Origin: Symsagittifera roscoffensis
Lineage: Eukaryota; Xenacoelomorpha; Acoela; Convolutidae
Reading direction: 5' to 3'
Length of the DNA stretch: 64,000 nucleotides
NCBI RefSeq assembly: GCF_963678635.1
Contig: NC_087064.1
Span: 79,088,512 to 79,152,511 of the forward strand
Shown here: in pieces, positions 22,200-32,985 of the stretch
How positions within the stretch are numbered: the stretch's first letter is position 1
Layout of the letters: every line of letters begins with the position of its first letter
Program-made: the position numbers and the translations under genes
The notes under the pieces: model-generated
Told to the model about the DNA's origin: nothing
What the model saw: the letters and a program-made list of their open reading frames with translations, nothing else
Databases searched by the model: none

Positions 22200-24459
22200 G
22201 CAAGACCATATGGCATCATCATTCCGCATCTCTTAAATTCATCCTCACACTGACGGTCTATTTAAGACAGTGAGATTATCATATTAAGTTTTCAGTAATC
22301 CACTCTGCCTTCTGTTGCATAGCAAGTTTTGTGTTTCTCCCATATGATGGCTGTCTTGTGATACAGCTAAATCGCCGCAAATTGTTTTTCCAAAATTTCC
22401 TGCGCAATTGAAACTGCGCCATAATTTACTGGGGGAGGGGGACTACAATGGAAACTTATATTTACTTGGAAACTTGGAAACTTTGTTTGTTATTTCTCCC
22501 ACTGTTAGTACCAATTAAACTGAGACAGTTGTACCAATTATTGTTTTTTAACCCCAACAAGACACACCTCAAGTAATACTTTTACGATTTTTTCTTTGAA
22601 AGTTGGACACAATAATTGTTCATTCGTTGGGATAAATTCAAGTCTGTCATTAAGTTAAAGAAAAAACCGAAAACCGAAAATATAGCCCTTTAGTGGCTGC
22701 GGAACACAAAAGAGAAGCAAAAGACGTTAGCTGTTTAAGAGCCACACATTTTTGAGACAACATTAGCGATTTTACTTAACGATTTTAGTACCAGTCTTAC
22801 TAAAATTGAGAAACAATCGATTTTAATCAATTAATAATTGATTATAATCTCTCTTTTTAATATCAAATTATGATTAATTATAATCCATTTTTTGATATAA
22901 TTATGATCAATCATTAGTTTTCATTAGTTTTGCATTAGTTTTGCACAAAAATCCATTAGAATCGATTATAATTGATTATAATCCCTTTTGTTTGTTCACT
23001 TTGTCTTCGAAGTTGCATCTAAATTGCTTATATTTTATGTTTTTGTAGACGTTGGTTCCTATAAAAAATGAGGAAAAAATTTTATAAGGTTTTGTTTTCA
23101 TTTCTTCCCCATTAGAGTTGTTTTGTGATGCACATTTTAAGCTTTTTAACACCAAAACATCAGCAAATTGATTTAGTTTCATGGGTAATTCGGAAGATTT
23201 GTTTTTCATCTACCGCGGGAATTTTTCCACTAGTATGAAAGGATCTCTATGAAACTTTTGTTTCGAGGTAAGACTTTGTGTTCAGATGAACCAAAGTGTT
23301 CAAGAGATCTCTCTTTTAGAAATTTTCTTATTGACACAAAAATAATAACCCATCAGAAATAATTCGAATATAGTTTTGAATTGACAAAATTTTGGCAAAA
23401 AAAGAGATTATAATCGATTATAATTGATTCTAAGGTTTTTTTGTAAGAACTATAATCAATTATAATCGATTATAAGCAATTATAATCCTTTAAACACCTA
23501 ATTTGATTATTATAATCAATTATAATTGTTAAAAAATTATCATAATAATCCGTTATAATCGATTATTTACGCCTAGACTTGGATGCGGGTATATAAAGCA
23601 AAAAAAAGACGAACAAAAAGTGAACAAAAAAAAACATTTTTTCCCCAATTTTAGCTCTTCAATTTGATAAAAATTTGCAAGAATGGAAAAACAATAGCTA
23701 AAAGTTGCAATATTTACGTATGAAACGCAAAAGCTTAAAGATGATAATTTCTATGGCTCTTTCATAAGTGAAAGCTGGTCGGAATAACGGCAAAATTCAG
23801 AATATTTTTTCTCGACAACCGGATCGAGGTTTCGAATTTAGGATTCAGGTAGCGCGACCCATATCATCTACGTTTCGGCTAGCGTTGACCAGCATAACTT
23901 ATGTTTTGACCTTGGACCAAATTCGAACAGCCAAGACATGTTTCAACAAATTTCGAACTTACAAAAGTGTCAGTTCGATCAGTTCGACGAATCCATATTG
24001 ATTATGTTAGATAACTAAATCGAACCACGAAGGTCTACTGGATTATATTCAGATCGTGCAGTTCCCTCAAGGGTGCTTACAGAAAATGCATTTGATTTAT
24101 ATCAACGCAAAGTTGAAAAAATAAAGTCTGTTTTTTACGAAGGATCTTGCTTGGGCAAAAAAGGGGGGAAAATGCTCTGGCGGACACAAGGCTAGCATAC
24201 TAATTCTTTTGATCACCCGCCACCGAATTGGGACGGTGTGCGATCTAGATTTGAACCAGTTACCCAGTGTGAGTTATCTTTCCTCGGCTTCTAGAATTAA
24301 AAACTGATCAATATGTCCGACTTGTGGTTTTTAGCTATAGCTTTGCCTAATGTCACTTTTTATTATGCTCGGAGTTGCCCTCGTTGTTTAAATTCTAGCA
24401 TCATTTTGAGCTTACTGTGTGAAACAAGTTTTGATTCAACCAAAATATGCAAGAGAACG
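22200..24459. other. GPCR intron
   Basis: It contains the palindromic repeat patches listed below and otherwise AT-rich DNA. Around 24200-24290 there is a weak tRNA-like patch on the minus strand (GGTTCAAATCT B-box look-alike), too weak to call. Confidence 0.45.
22800..23580. repeat. Palindromic ATTATAATCGATTATAAT repeat patches bracketing 400 bp
   Basis: Two clusters (about 22810-22985 and 23400-23575) consist of overlapping ATTATAATC and GATTATAAT words, each able to form local hairpins. They bracket a stretch of ordinary sequence. The same words appear near 2890-2950. The arrangement resembles the subterminal repeats of a non-autonomous DNA transposon, but no target duplication was found. 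Confidence 0.55.
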
Positions 24460-24602
24460 GTGACGGATTCAGGATTTTCTCGAGGGGGAGGCGGATTTTC
24501 AAACAAAGTGTCCAAAATTTTGTCGACCTTTTTTTAGGTCGACCAAATTGATTTTCCGAGCTCTCCCAGAGCACTAAAAAGATCCTGTTCTGGCCAAGTT
24601 TT
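24460..24602 (-). mobile_element. hAT-like MITE, one terminal fragment
   Basis: The sequence from GACGGATTCAGGATTTTCTC through GGTCGACCAAATTG and GAGCTCTCCCAGAGC matches the reverse complement of the right half of the element at 16291-16642. The other half is missing. Confidence 0.65.
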
Positions 24603-24603
24603 T

Positions 24604-24657
24604 ATGGAAGCTGCTGTCCTTGTCATTAATAATTTCGTGGAAGCTGCTGTCCTTGTC
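24604..24657. repeat. 34-bp period duplication
   Basis: TGGAAGCTGCTGTCCTTGTC occurs at 24604-24623 and at 24638-24657, with the intervening 14 bp partly similar. It looks like a simple local duplication next to the MITE fragment. Confidence 0.8.
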
Positions 24658-24930
24658 GTAGGATTCATCCACCCGCTGATAGAACTGGGAATCAAAATAA
24701 CTATTTGATCTCAAATTGATATTTGATCAAAAGTGTTAACTACTATATACACAATTGAGACTAGATTAGGTCCGCATTTGAGATTAAGTACGCTTAGCGG
24801 AATCCAATAGAAAGGGTTGACAATGCAATATGGGCTTGGTTGAAAACTCCATCTGTTAGTACGGTAAATTAATAGCAAAATACTTAAAAAACTGTAACTG
24901 TAACGGCTACTGCATCTAATAGGATGTGTT

Positions 24931-25156
24931 GGCTCTTTTCCAGTTCCGTCCCCCTTTCAAATTCAATTTTGATAAGCTTAATTAACGTTGTCATAATGCA
25001 ATGAAATTTGGCGTGGTGAACAAATCGACAACTGTGAACAGATTTGTTCTTCATACTTTACAGCGTAACATCACGCATTAACCGTACTAATAACTAATAA
25101 CACGTAAAACAAACATAAAACCCGGTATTTTGAAAGGGGGGAACTGGAAAAGAGCC
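24931..25156. mobile_element. 226-bp MITE with perfect 8-bp target duplication beside a GPCR exon
   Basis: The ends are GGCTCTTTTCCAGTTCC and GGAACTGGAAAAGAGCC, a perfect 17-bp inverted repeat; similarity continues inward for about 12 more bases. The duplication GATGTGTT is perfect (24923-24930 and 25157-25164). The 8-bp size suggests a hAT-type transposase acted in trans. There is no coding capacity. The interior matches 3905-4067. It ends 21 bp before the proposed exon start at 25178. Confidence 0.88.
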
Positions 25157-25177
25157 GATGTGTTGTTTATATTGAAG

Positions 25178-25400
25178 GAGGCCGTGGCGTTGTTGCCGGC
25201 AGGAGGAACCCTCGCGTGCAGGGACTGCGGAAGGTGACAGTGTCGTGTTTCGCAGTGTCCACTGTATTCTTCCTCTGCTGGTTCCCAGATCAATTCCTCT
25301 TCTTCGTCCACTCCCTTCAGCTGCCCTTCTCCCCTATAGAAATAGACTCGACCTACTTCAAATACACCACCCTACTAGGCATCTATCTCAATCCGCATGC
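25178..25400 (+). CDS. Class A GPCR, exon (ICL3 end, TM6)
   Basis: The exon encodes a basic loop end (RRNPRVQGLRKV) and TM6 with the hallmark CWFP (SCFAVSTVFFLCWFPDQFLF), then an extracellular loop. The start at 25178 (after ATTGAAG) is chosen because its phase 1 matches the preceding GC donor; an alternative acceptor is CCGGCAG at 25202. I could not find a convincing donor. The open frame continues past ELC3-like residues into a polypyrimidine tract near 25420, so the right edge is approximate. Confidence 0.7.
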
Positions 25401-25785
25401 ATTCTCCCCCGGGGCTCTTTTTCCTCCCCCTCCCCCCCCCCCCCCCACCTGCAAAATTTTACAAATAAAAATTTTGTTCACATTGTTCGATTGTTATGAA
25501 AATTGACATACGGACTAATTAGGCTACGACAAACATATTTGGTCCTCATAATAAACCTTGTAAAATCACTCGTTACACTATAAAATTCATTTTTGTGTGC
25601 GGTTGGGGGGTAAGGAAAAAGAGCCCCCCCCCACTTCCAACACAAATCGACTTCTTCATAGACCCAACTCCCCTAGAATACTGACCCTCCCAAATTTTGG
25701 GGCCACTATAAAATTTATACACAAAATTCTGCCACTTTTGGGTATGCCACTTTTGGGTATTCCAACTAAAAAAAAACTGTTTTTT

Positions 25786-25844
25786 GGATCTACTTAACAA
25801 TCCCCCTTCAAGAAAAGGGGGGGGGGGGGATTGCTAAGCAGATT
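25786..25844. mobile_element. Short hairpin MITE related to 17,347
   Basis: GGATCTACTTAACAATCCCC and a GGGGGATTGCTAAGCAGAT end form a hairpin around TTCAAGAAAA, the same layout as the 95-bp copy. No target duplication was found. Confidence 0.7.
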
Positions 25845-26465
25845 AAATTTGTCGAATTTTCTACCAATAAGAAATCAGCAAAATTATAATTTGCAATAGA
25901 AAGCTCTGCTAATTTGCTGAATTTAATCACAGGGGTGGATATTATTAAGTTTATACCATAGGGGGAGATTGTTAAGTATATCCTATTTTTTCAACGCAAA
26001 AAAATGTCGTCTGGATTAAATAACTATAATGTTAGCTAAATTTTTAAGTTCAAGAAAGTTTTTGGTTTGATTTTGCCAAAATATTTATCAAATTGATCCA
26101 AAGTTGCGGACCCCCTCCTGATAATTTTGAACCCCCGCAATAAAAAGCGACTTTTTTGTTCAAAAAATGCCCACCCCTTTTATTTTTGACCCCCCCCCCC
26201 CAAACTACGTACTGCAGAGTATTCAAACCCCCCTCCCCACCACTATCATTGAACGCAGGTGAAACACAAGCAAATGGCTGTTAGGCAATTCGGATTTTAA
26301 AGTATGATGTAATGTGAAGCTCATTTTAAATGTAATCGATCAGCCGGACCAACTTATTTGTCAGGTGTTTTGAGCCACAAACAAATTTAAAAAGCAAAAT
26401 CACTATTCGCGCAAATAGCAATGATTAAAAAATGGAAAGGATATATGTTTTAAAAGAACGTGAAC

Positions 26466-26520
26466 CAGGGGCGGATTTAGGGAGGGGGGGTTGATTGCGC
26501 GGGGGGGGGGGGGGGCAGAA
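26466..26520 (+). mobile_element. hAT-like MITE terminus
   Basis: CAGGGGCGGATTTAGGGAGG, then a G run. Only one end of the family is present. Confidence 0.55.
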
Positions 26521-26640
26521 CCTGAAGGTTGCGCTCAAATTATTTCTTTTTTCTTCTGTTTTTTGCTGATGCGTTCATATGTTCCTTACGTGTGTAGCAT
26601 GTGACTGTATCTATACGATTGAATTTTTTGTATATACGAG

Positions 26641-26856
26641 GACATTAATGATATGATGTGTAAGGCTGTTTTGTGTGAAGGGTATACGAACTGTGCGCTG
26701 AATCCGCTGCTGTATGCCCTGTTGAACCCACACTACCGGAGAGCATTGAACAAATGGATTAATCAGCTGGTGCACACCCTTAGACACACCCAGTCCACTC
26801 ACACTCTGGAGCTGTCAATCACTCAGGAGTCGTACGACACATTTTCAGCCATATAG
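26641..26856 (+). CDS. Class A GPCR, last exon (TM7 and C-tail)
   Basis: The exon encodes TM7 with an NPxxY motif (GYTNCALNPLLYALLNPHYR) followed by helix 8-like RRALNKWINQL and a short Ser/Thr-rich tail ending ESYDTFSAI before TAG (26854-26856). The proposed acceptor is TATACGAG (AG 26639-26640), phase 0. With the TM6 exon this gives a complete seven-helix set. The spacing between CWFP and NPxxY depends on the unresolved TM6 exon end. Confidence 0.85.
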   Translation, partial: DINDMMCKAVLCEGYTNCALNPLLYALLNPHYRRALNKWINQLVHTLRHTQSTHTLELSITQESYDTFSAI

Positions 26857-26980
26857 ACACACTCGCACATGCACAGAGTCAGACAGATGAATAGATGCAG
26901 ACAAAGAGACAAAAACACCATGAACTACGACCATACAAAACAGTATGTGCATCGAACTGAAATGGAGCAGAGACAAAATT

Positions 26981-26986
26981 AATAAA
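26981..26986 (+). terminator. Polyadenylation signal of the GPCR gene
   Basis: AATAAA lies 125 bp past the stop, directly ahead of a family X repeat fragment. Confidence 0.7.
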
Positions 26987-26994
26987 AACTGTTG

Positions 26995-27170
26995 TTTATT
27001 ACAATTTTCGGAGCAAATGACAAAATATATCTGCTCGGTGTGGTTTTTCTCCAGACATAATTCAATTTTTAGTTAGAAATTTTTGATGGAATTTTTTTAA
27101 TCGTTCCAAAGCTATTGTTGTATTGAGAGTAGTAATATAACTCCATAGGGAAGCTCCAGTGAAGTCACAC
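26995..27170 (+). repeat. Dispersed repeat family X, 5' fragment
   Basis: CTGCTCGGTGTGGTTTTTCT and the following ATTCAATTTTTAGTTAGAAA match the start of the 31884 copy. Similarity fades after about 27130. Confidence 0.5.
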
Positions 27171-30014
27171 TTTCACCTCTTTGAAAAACGATCTAACCCG
27201 CGCGGGAAAAACATGATTAGGCATGATCTTATTCACATATCCGGTAGCAAGAAACAAGCAATCGTGGCTCGAAATGAGGGCCTTTGATTGGATGAATTTC
27301 CGGGGCAGTTATATATTTTCATACACCGAATCACAAAACAAATTTACAAAAAAAGGCTACTACTAATTTTAAGGATCTCTGTTTATTTTATGCCGCACCA
27401 TTAACGAAAAAGTCTTAAAGAACTTGCAGATGAAAACTTTATTTTGCAAAAAAGTAATTAATCAAGGTAATTTCAAAATAAATGACATCAAATTAGTGAA
27501 ATTGAAGTGAATATAATTTTGTATTTGTACAAAATATATGAAGCTTTTGATTGGTTAAATTCTTCTTCAAATTCGGTTGACTGAAACTAGAAACTAACCC
27601 GTCCGCAACTCTAGAGAAAATAAAAGTTCACCGCCTTAAAACTACCATGATGTTTTTTAATAAAAGGCCATAAACCTTAAGTTTTTCTTGATGTTTAATT
27701 GGAGGTTGTTTTTTAAACTCAATTTCTAAGAAAGGACATTTCCTGAAAAGCTTCTTGAAAACAAGTGCGCTTGAATCAAAAATTTTGTTATGGTCAATGG
27801 CGATGTCGGCAGTACGTGAGAACCCAGGGTCAGGAGGTTTGTGGGAATCTTTGCTCTAATAGCATGAACCATCTGAATCTAGATCTTCAGAACTCAAAAT
27901 ACAGTGTTCGCTGGTATCGCAAAGAGTTTCATTTTCACCCTTGACTATTTCAGAAGCTAAAACAATTCATTATTTTGCTCCTTGCAACAATTGTTTTCCG
28001 AGTGTTGTCGTGGCTAAAAGCTAGGGAACATTACGCCATCAGATAAGTGATATCGCTTTCTGTCAAAGGGTGAAAAGGCAATTTGTAGAACTTCATCGAG
28101 TGATAAAAATGTTTCTTCTTCAATGGGTAAGCAAATGAATATGCTTCGGGTTTGAGGAACACTGCTTCCGTGACAAAATTTTCTTTGAATTCATCGGCCA
28201 GCTTAAGGGGAACTATTCTGTTCATTTGACTGAGCTAGAAGTAGTCTTGGGGATACGAACTAAAATCCAATAAATCTTTCAGTTCCCAAAAATAAAGGTC
28301 ATCGGCTCTCATTCACTAAAAAATGATTTTGTATCTTTGCGCAAAAAACTTGCTTTTCATTAGCAGATTAGAACAACCGTTTCATAAAAGAAATTGTAAA
28401 ACTGGAGTTTAAAGACCTCAAAAATTGTCACCCCATGACTCCTCTGCTTAGTGCAGTTGATTGATTTCTTCAGCATTGTCAACGCAACCATTATATTGAA
28501 ACTTGTGTCAATAAAAGTTTGCCTGTTTCTAGTCTGAAACAAAAACCACGGATTTTCATTGCCTCAAATTTTCCATCGTTTCGCCAAAACGAGAGTTTAT
28601 GAAAAACCTTAAATTTATGAAGAACCAGGCTGCTGTTTCAGTTTTTTATTCAATTCAAATTAGGATTTCAAGAATCGCGTTTGTTGAAATTGGTGAACTC
28701 TGTTAAATTTTGTAAGCTTTAGAAATTGTCGAACAAAGAATTGAAGCATCAAATGATGGCAAATGTAATCTTTTGTCAAAAAATAATTACAATTTTCTTT
28801 CGCGTACACCTACGGGATTGGTAAGTTTTCTCTGATAGGTTGAAAGAAATGCATCAGAGAATATTAATTTTTCTGGCGCTAGAGGATGCTTGTTGTATGC
28901 ATCATGTACGCTCTCTGGATGATGTATGTCACACATTGCAAAAAGTATTTTTTTAGAATCAGTTGAGATCTATAAAATATCTTCCAAACTTTTTTTAACC
29001 CACATGAATCCTCCAATTGGCATTTTTCTCATCATCGTTCCACGATATAAGCTCACAACCTCCAAAACAAACCAGAGTTTGATAGTTTTTTGCATCACAA
29101 TTAGGGAATTAACGATTAGTTGCTTCGAATTAGCGCTTTTTACCAACACTATTAAGACCACCGCGAATAATTAGTTTGTAAAACAGAAAAATATTTATAT
29201 TAGTTAGAAACTGAAATTCGGCGCCAATTGTTTTATCCATAGCGTTCCAATTAATTTTGGGCGAGGCGTAAAAAGGACAGAGATCTAAATTGTACTTACC
29301 TTTAAAAGATTTCGAACATTTTCGAAGGTGTAAGCGAGCAACATAAAATCGTTTCGCAAATACAAGTCATGACAGTCTCTAATAATGTTATGCTTGAATG
29401 TTGCCCAAACTTTTTCATCTAATTTAGACACGCCTGGGAAAAAGTTTAACTGTAAAAAAAGTACGTCACCATAATCTGGAAGTCAATTTTCCGTGAAGTT
29501 CTTGTAGCAATCTATGTAAGATCAGAAGTAAACTCCATTTTGCGTAAGAAGCGAGCAAAAATATATATATTTCAACGCGCGACGTATTTTTTAGAAATCG
29601 TTCCAAATTGAATTGAGGCATGCCTGTTCGTCTATTTAATTATTTGCTAATTGCGAAATACGTCATTTTATATTTTCCACCGCGTTTGGAGTGATTTTCT
29701 AGCCAACTAAAAAAAACTCTTCAAAGCAGACACTACTGCATAAACCTTAAAATGCAATTGGATCAGTCAAGGCTTTGCCCTGATACGAGCAGTTTCGTTT
29801 TGTTTCAGTCCAGCTAGGAGCATTTGTTGTATAGACTGCTGAAAGAATTGTCGGACTTAGAATTGTCGGACTAAGACAATATAGGACGATATAAAAGTAG
29901 ACAGGACTTAAGTTTAGTTTTAAAACTAAACTTATCCTCTGAAAGACCTTTACACACTTTCTATCAAAATTGATTTTGAGGGCCAATTATTTGGATTATA
30001 CTCGCAAGTAAGCA
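27171..30014. other. Intergenic DNA with one repeat X 3' fragment
   Basis: At about 29570-29795 the sequence follows the 3' half of repeat family X: a CGTTCCAAATTG block, then CATAAACCTTAAAATGCAAT and GCCCTGATACGAGCAG. The rest is AT-rich. Short open frames (28031-28225, 28926-29174, 29747-29986) have no domain, homologous neighbour or splice context, and I do not call them. Confidence 0.5.
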
Positions 30015-30329
30015 ATTCCCTCTCACCTAAAAAATTGAATACACAATTTTTTTTATTGATTTTGTTCAAATTGAAATGGAGTCAAAAAATAATTTTTTTT
30101 GGTGAATTAGGTTTTCAAGATCGCTGCATAGTAAGAGAAGAGAAAGTCACATTTAAAACTGAACACAAGTTACTCCTCTAGAATCAAGCGTCAATGAACG
30201 CAATGTGAAGGCTATTACTTAGATCGAGTGAAAAAGAGTCTAACATTGGTAACCCCCAATTCTTTTTATCGGTTTGATTTATAGTTTCCTAAATCAATAC
30301 ACAACATCTTAAATAACAACCTTTTTACT

Positions 30330-30400
30330 ATGCCGGATTCGAACCTTCGACTTTGCAACTTAGAGTCTCACTTCTTCCCATCTACACTATGGTCTCTTGA
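30330..30400 (-). mobile_element. tRNA-derived SINE head
   Basis: On the minus strand a TAGTGTAGATGG A-box (30378-30389) is followed by a perfect GGTTCGAATCC B-box (30335-30345). The spacing is that of tRNA-type RNA polymerase III promoters. No cloverleaf acceptor stem or anticodon arm can be drawn, so this is a SINE or tRNA pseudogene rather than a tRNA gene. Confidence 0.5.
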
Positions 30401-30530
30401 AGCGTTGATCACACTAGTCACCAAAAAGCAGCTACATATGGCAATAAATAGCTGGTGCTATGCAGTAAAAACGCAACCAAATAAAAACTTATTTAAAATT
30501 AGTACTAAGTGCAGTATTGAACCTCCAAGT

Positions 30531-30590
30531 TGTTTGAACCTCTATCCTGTAGATTAGGTGTCTCACGTTCTTCCATCTCTGCGACCGTCG
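30531..30590 (-). mobile_element. Second, more degenerate tRNA-like head
   Basis: The minus strand shows GTCGCAGAGATGG (A-box like) and GAGGTTCAAACA (B-box like) with similar spacing, 200 bp from the first copy. Confidence 0.35.
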
Positions 30591-31679
30591 CTTGATAACC
30601 GGCACAGACTAGCCACCAACAGAGCAACAGAGGTTAGAAAAAAAAGTATACAATGACACTGCGCTCTCTAGCTCACTTTTGTAATCATATGTAAAATCAG
30701 AAAACAAATTACTCCTCTTTAAAAACAAAATCTGTTACATTTTAGGCAAAAATGGCTTTAATTTGTATTTTCAACTAGTACTGCGGCGTTTTTTTGCCAT
30801 ATTTATGATAATACATGTATAATCAACAGAGAAATGGATACAATAATCAACACAATTATTTTGAAAAGTTTTCAATTTTCGAAAGAAACCTCTCCTCAAA
30901 AATTTTTCAATTAACAAAGAAGAGGATACGTTTGTAGCAATAATGAAATAAAATTAAATATAATTTTACTGAAAAAACAATAGTATTTTACACTTTTTTC
31001 AAGATCGACGCATGGTAAGAATAGGTGCTATTCAAAGAACCGACAATCAAAGCCTGAAAACAAATTGCTTTTGTTTGGTATCGTGTCAATGAAAGAAATG
31101 AAGACTTTTAATAAGGTCGAGAGATGAGGTCAATTTTCAGATTATCCAGCAGAATAGAAAAAATTACCAATTTTCTTTATGCGTATTTTTTCTACGAAAT
31201 TTGAAGACCTTTAAAATGTTGTTTTCTACTTTGAAAACAAAAAACTATTTTGTATTTTTACAAAAAAAATTTAAATCAAACTCGAAACCTGCGAAACCTG
31301 ATAACAAGTTACTCCTCTTTGATTAAATGTACTCTTTGATCAAAATTCAAAAAAAAATTATAATTTTTAGTTTGACGATGGATTGTTCGAGTCCATGGAC
31401 GCAATTTCCACTCTATGTTGGCTATGAAGAGACGCGAGGCTGAGGTACAAACTAGGCTTTATCATATATTTGATGCATATATTCTTATAAGAGATGTAAC
31501 GTTTGCTGGACACGTTATGACTTCTTCTAAGAAAATTCCACTGATAAAAGATTTAAACGCTATGCTATAACATATCAGGCCATATGAACACAGAAGAGAC
31601 GTGAAATTTGAAAAGGCATAATTTTGAACACTTCCTCTTTCACTGAGGAACCAGTTGAACTTTTATAACTGAAGATACT

Positions 31680-31883
31680 TGTGGTACAGTGTCAATTCTT
31701 TGCATTTTGTTATGTCCTATTTAAATCACTCAATCATTTCATGCTTAAGATTAAGGTCGCTGACGACCTGTCACACCACTGTCAAGTTGGTGGCAAACAC
31801 TCTACTCACATTCTGTCCACTTATTTAAGATTTAATTCGAGATAAATTGTTCTGTCACGACAACTATTTATATACATTATTGT
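31680..31883 (+). mobile_element. Left part of an old Gypsy LTR
   Basis: TGTGGTACAGTGTCAATTC starts a diverged relative of the LTRs at 44279 and 57709. It shares the GCTGACGACCTG and CACTTATTTAAGATTTAA blocks in order. It is interrupted at 31884 by repeat family X. The right part continues at about 32411-32490 with a CTACAAGATGAATTCAGTCT block. No internal retroelement sequence is attached, so it is probably a solo LTR. Confidence 0.6.
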
Positions 31884-32410
31884 TCCGACTTTCGTAACGA
31901 AAGTAACGGAATATTTGTGCTCGGGGTGGGTTTTTTTTCATCAGACAAATTTCGATTTTTTAACTAGCCATTTTTGACGGAATATTTTTATATCATTCGA
32001 AAGGTATTTTTGTCCTGAGCTCAAGTTTGAAAAGATATTTTACCTGTGATCATTTTTTGTAGAGTTACGGGGGTTTAAAGATTGCCATTTTGGCCATTTT
32101 GACCAATTTGGGACAATTAACGCGCGATATAACTCGCGCTATTAACGCGTAAGCGGAGATTTAATCCGTCTTATAAATCGTTCCAAATTGGTTGAACGAA
32201 GCTTATTTGCCATAATTGATTTGTTACAAGGAGCAAAATCTATCTTTTTGTACTTTATATGGGGGGATGGATGATTTTCATAAAAAATTTCAAAATTTTG
32301 AAAATTTTATTTTTCATTTTGTTTTACTTTATTTTATTTTTTTAATGTTATTACTGCTCCATAAACCTTAAAAGGCAGTCGGAACATTCAGGGCTTCGCC
32401 CTGATACGAG
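31884..32410 (+). repeat. Dispersed repeat family X, most complete copy
   Basis: About 530 bp, non-coding. It begins with a palindrome around ACTTTCGTAACGAAAGT and TGCTCGGGGTGGG. The middle has GCGCGATATAACTCGCGC. It ends with CATAAACCTTAAAAGGCAG and GGGCTTCGCCCTGATACGAG. It splits the LTR relic at 31680-32490. Similar short AT words (TATTTATATACAT and TATTTACATATAT) flank it and may be an eroded target duplication. Confidence 0.6.
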
Positions 32411-32490
32411 CAATCTTGTTTATTTACATATATCTACAAGATGAATTCAGTCTTGGTCTTAGTTTTACTTGAGTCTTATAGGATACAACA
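32411..32490 (+). mobile_element. Right part of the interrupted LTR relic
   Basis: ATCTACAAGATGAATTCAGT and the following CTTAG/GAGTCTTATAGG words correspond to the right end of the 57709 LTR. Together with 31680-31883 they reconstitute the block order of one LTR. Confidence 0.55.
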
Positions 32491-32741
32491 AAACTCTGAG
32501 CTCATTTGCTAATATGAGGCTTGTTGCTATTAAATGTTTGTCCGATTTTGATTTATTGCACTTTTTGATTATGCATTCAGTTTTTAGCGGTTTGTTCTTG
32601 GCCGACCAATTAGCAATACCATCTACTTTGGCCTAAAATCAGTTGTAACTAAAAGGTATTTCGAGCGTTCGATTTTGCAAAATCGTCTGCAAATGGAAGT
32701 TATACTTGCTCCACTAGCTATTCATAATTCCAGTCGCTGTT

Positions 32742-32985
32742 TTAGCGGAGCGGAAGCCCTCCCTACCTCAGCGATTCGACCCGCTGAAGACCCAAAGGGT
32801 CTCCCTGTGGTACTGTTTTAGATTTTTGGCTGACCAAATTTTAAGTTTTCGCTAATGGCGCCAATATATAATAAATTGATAGGGGGAGTGCAGCGAAAAA
32901 AAAAAACAATTTTTTGGCCTATTTTTTCACATATTTGGTCAAAAAAGGGTCTTAACTGTTAATTGAAAGAGCTCAAAATATAACT
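32742..32985 (+). mobile_element. Degenerate hAT-like MITE
   Basis: It carries CAGCGATTCGACCCGCTGA, GACCCAAAGGGTCTCCCT and ATGGCGCCAATATATA words of the CAGGGGCGGAT family. The termini are eroded. Confidence 0.5.

Larger units (their letters stand above)
25401..26640. other. GPCR intron rich in C/G runs and MITE pieces
   Basis: It contains long C and G runs (about 25425-25447, 26190-26199, 26502-26517). The small hairpin MITE at 25786-25844 lies here, with a half copy near 25962-25983 (GATTGTTAAGTATATCC). A truncated CAGGGGCGGATTTAGG end sits at 26466. No exon is visible. Confidence 0.55.
30015..31350. repeat. Diverged tandem blocks with AAGTTACTCCTCT word
   Basis: Blocks recur around 30110-30270, 30690-30720, 31000-31175 and 31290-31330. 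Shared words are TTTTCAAGATCG, CGCATGGTAAGAA-like and AACAAGTTACTCCTCT. Two tRNA-like SINE heads are embedded. The unit length is irregular and I could not define ends. Confidence 0.45.

Noticed and set aside
24180-24290. tRNA-like patch
   Set aside because: Only a weak B-box; no A-box or cloverleaf.
30330-30400. Functional tRNA gene
   Set aside because: Boxes are present but no acceptor, D or anticodon stems form; treated as a SINE head.
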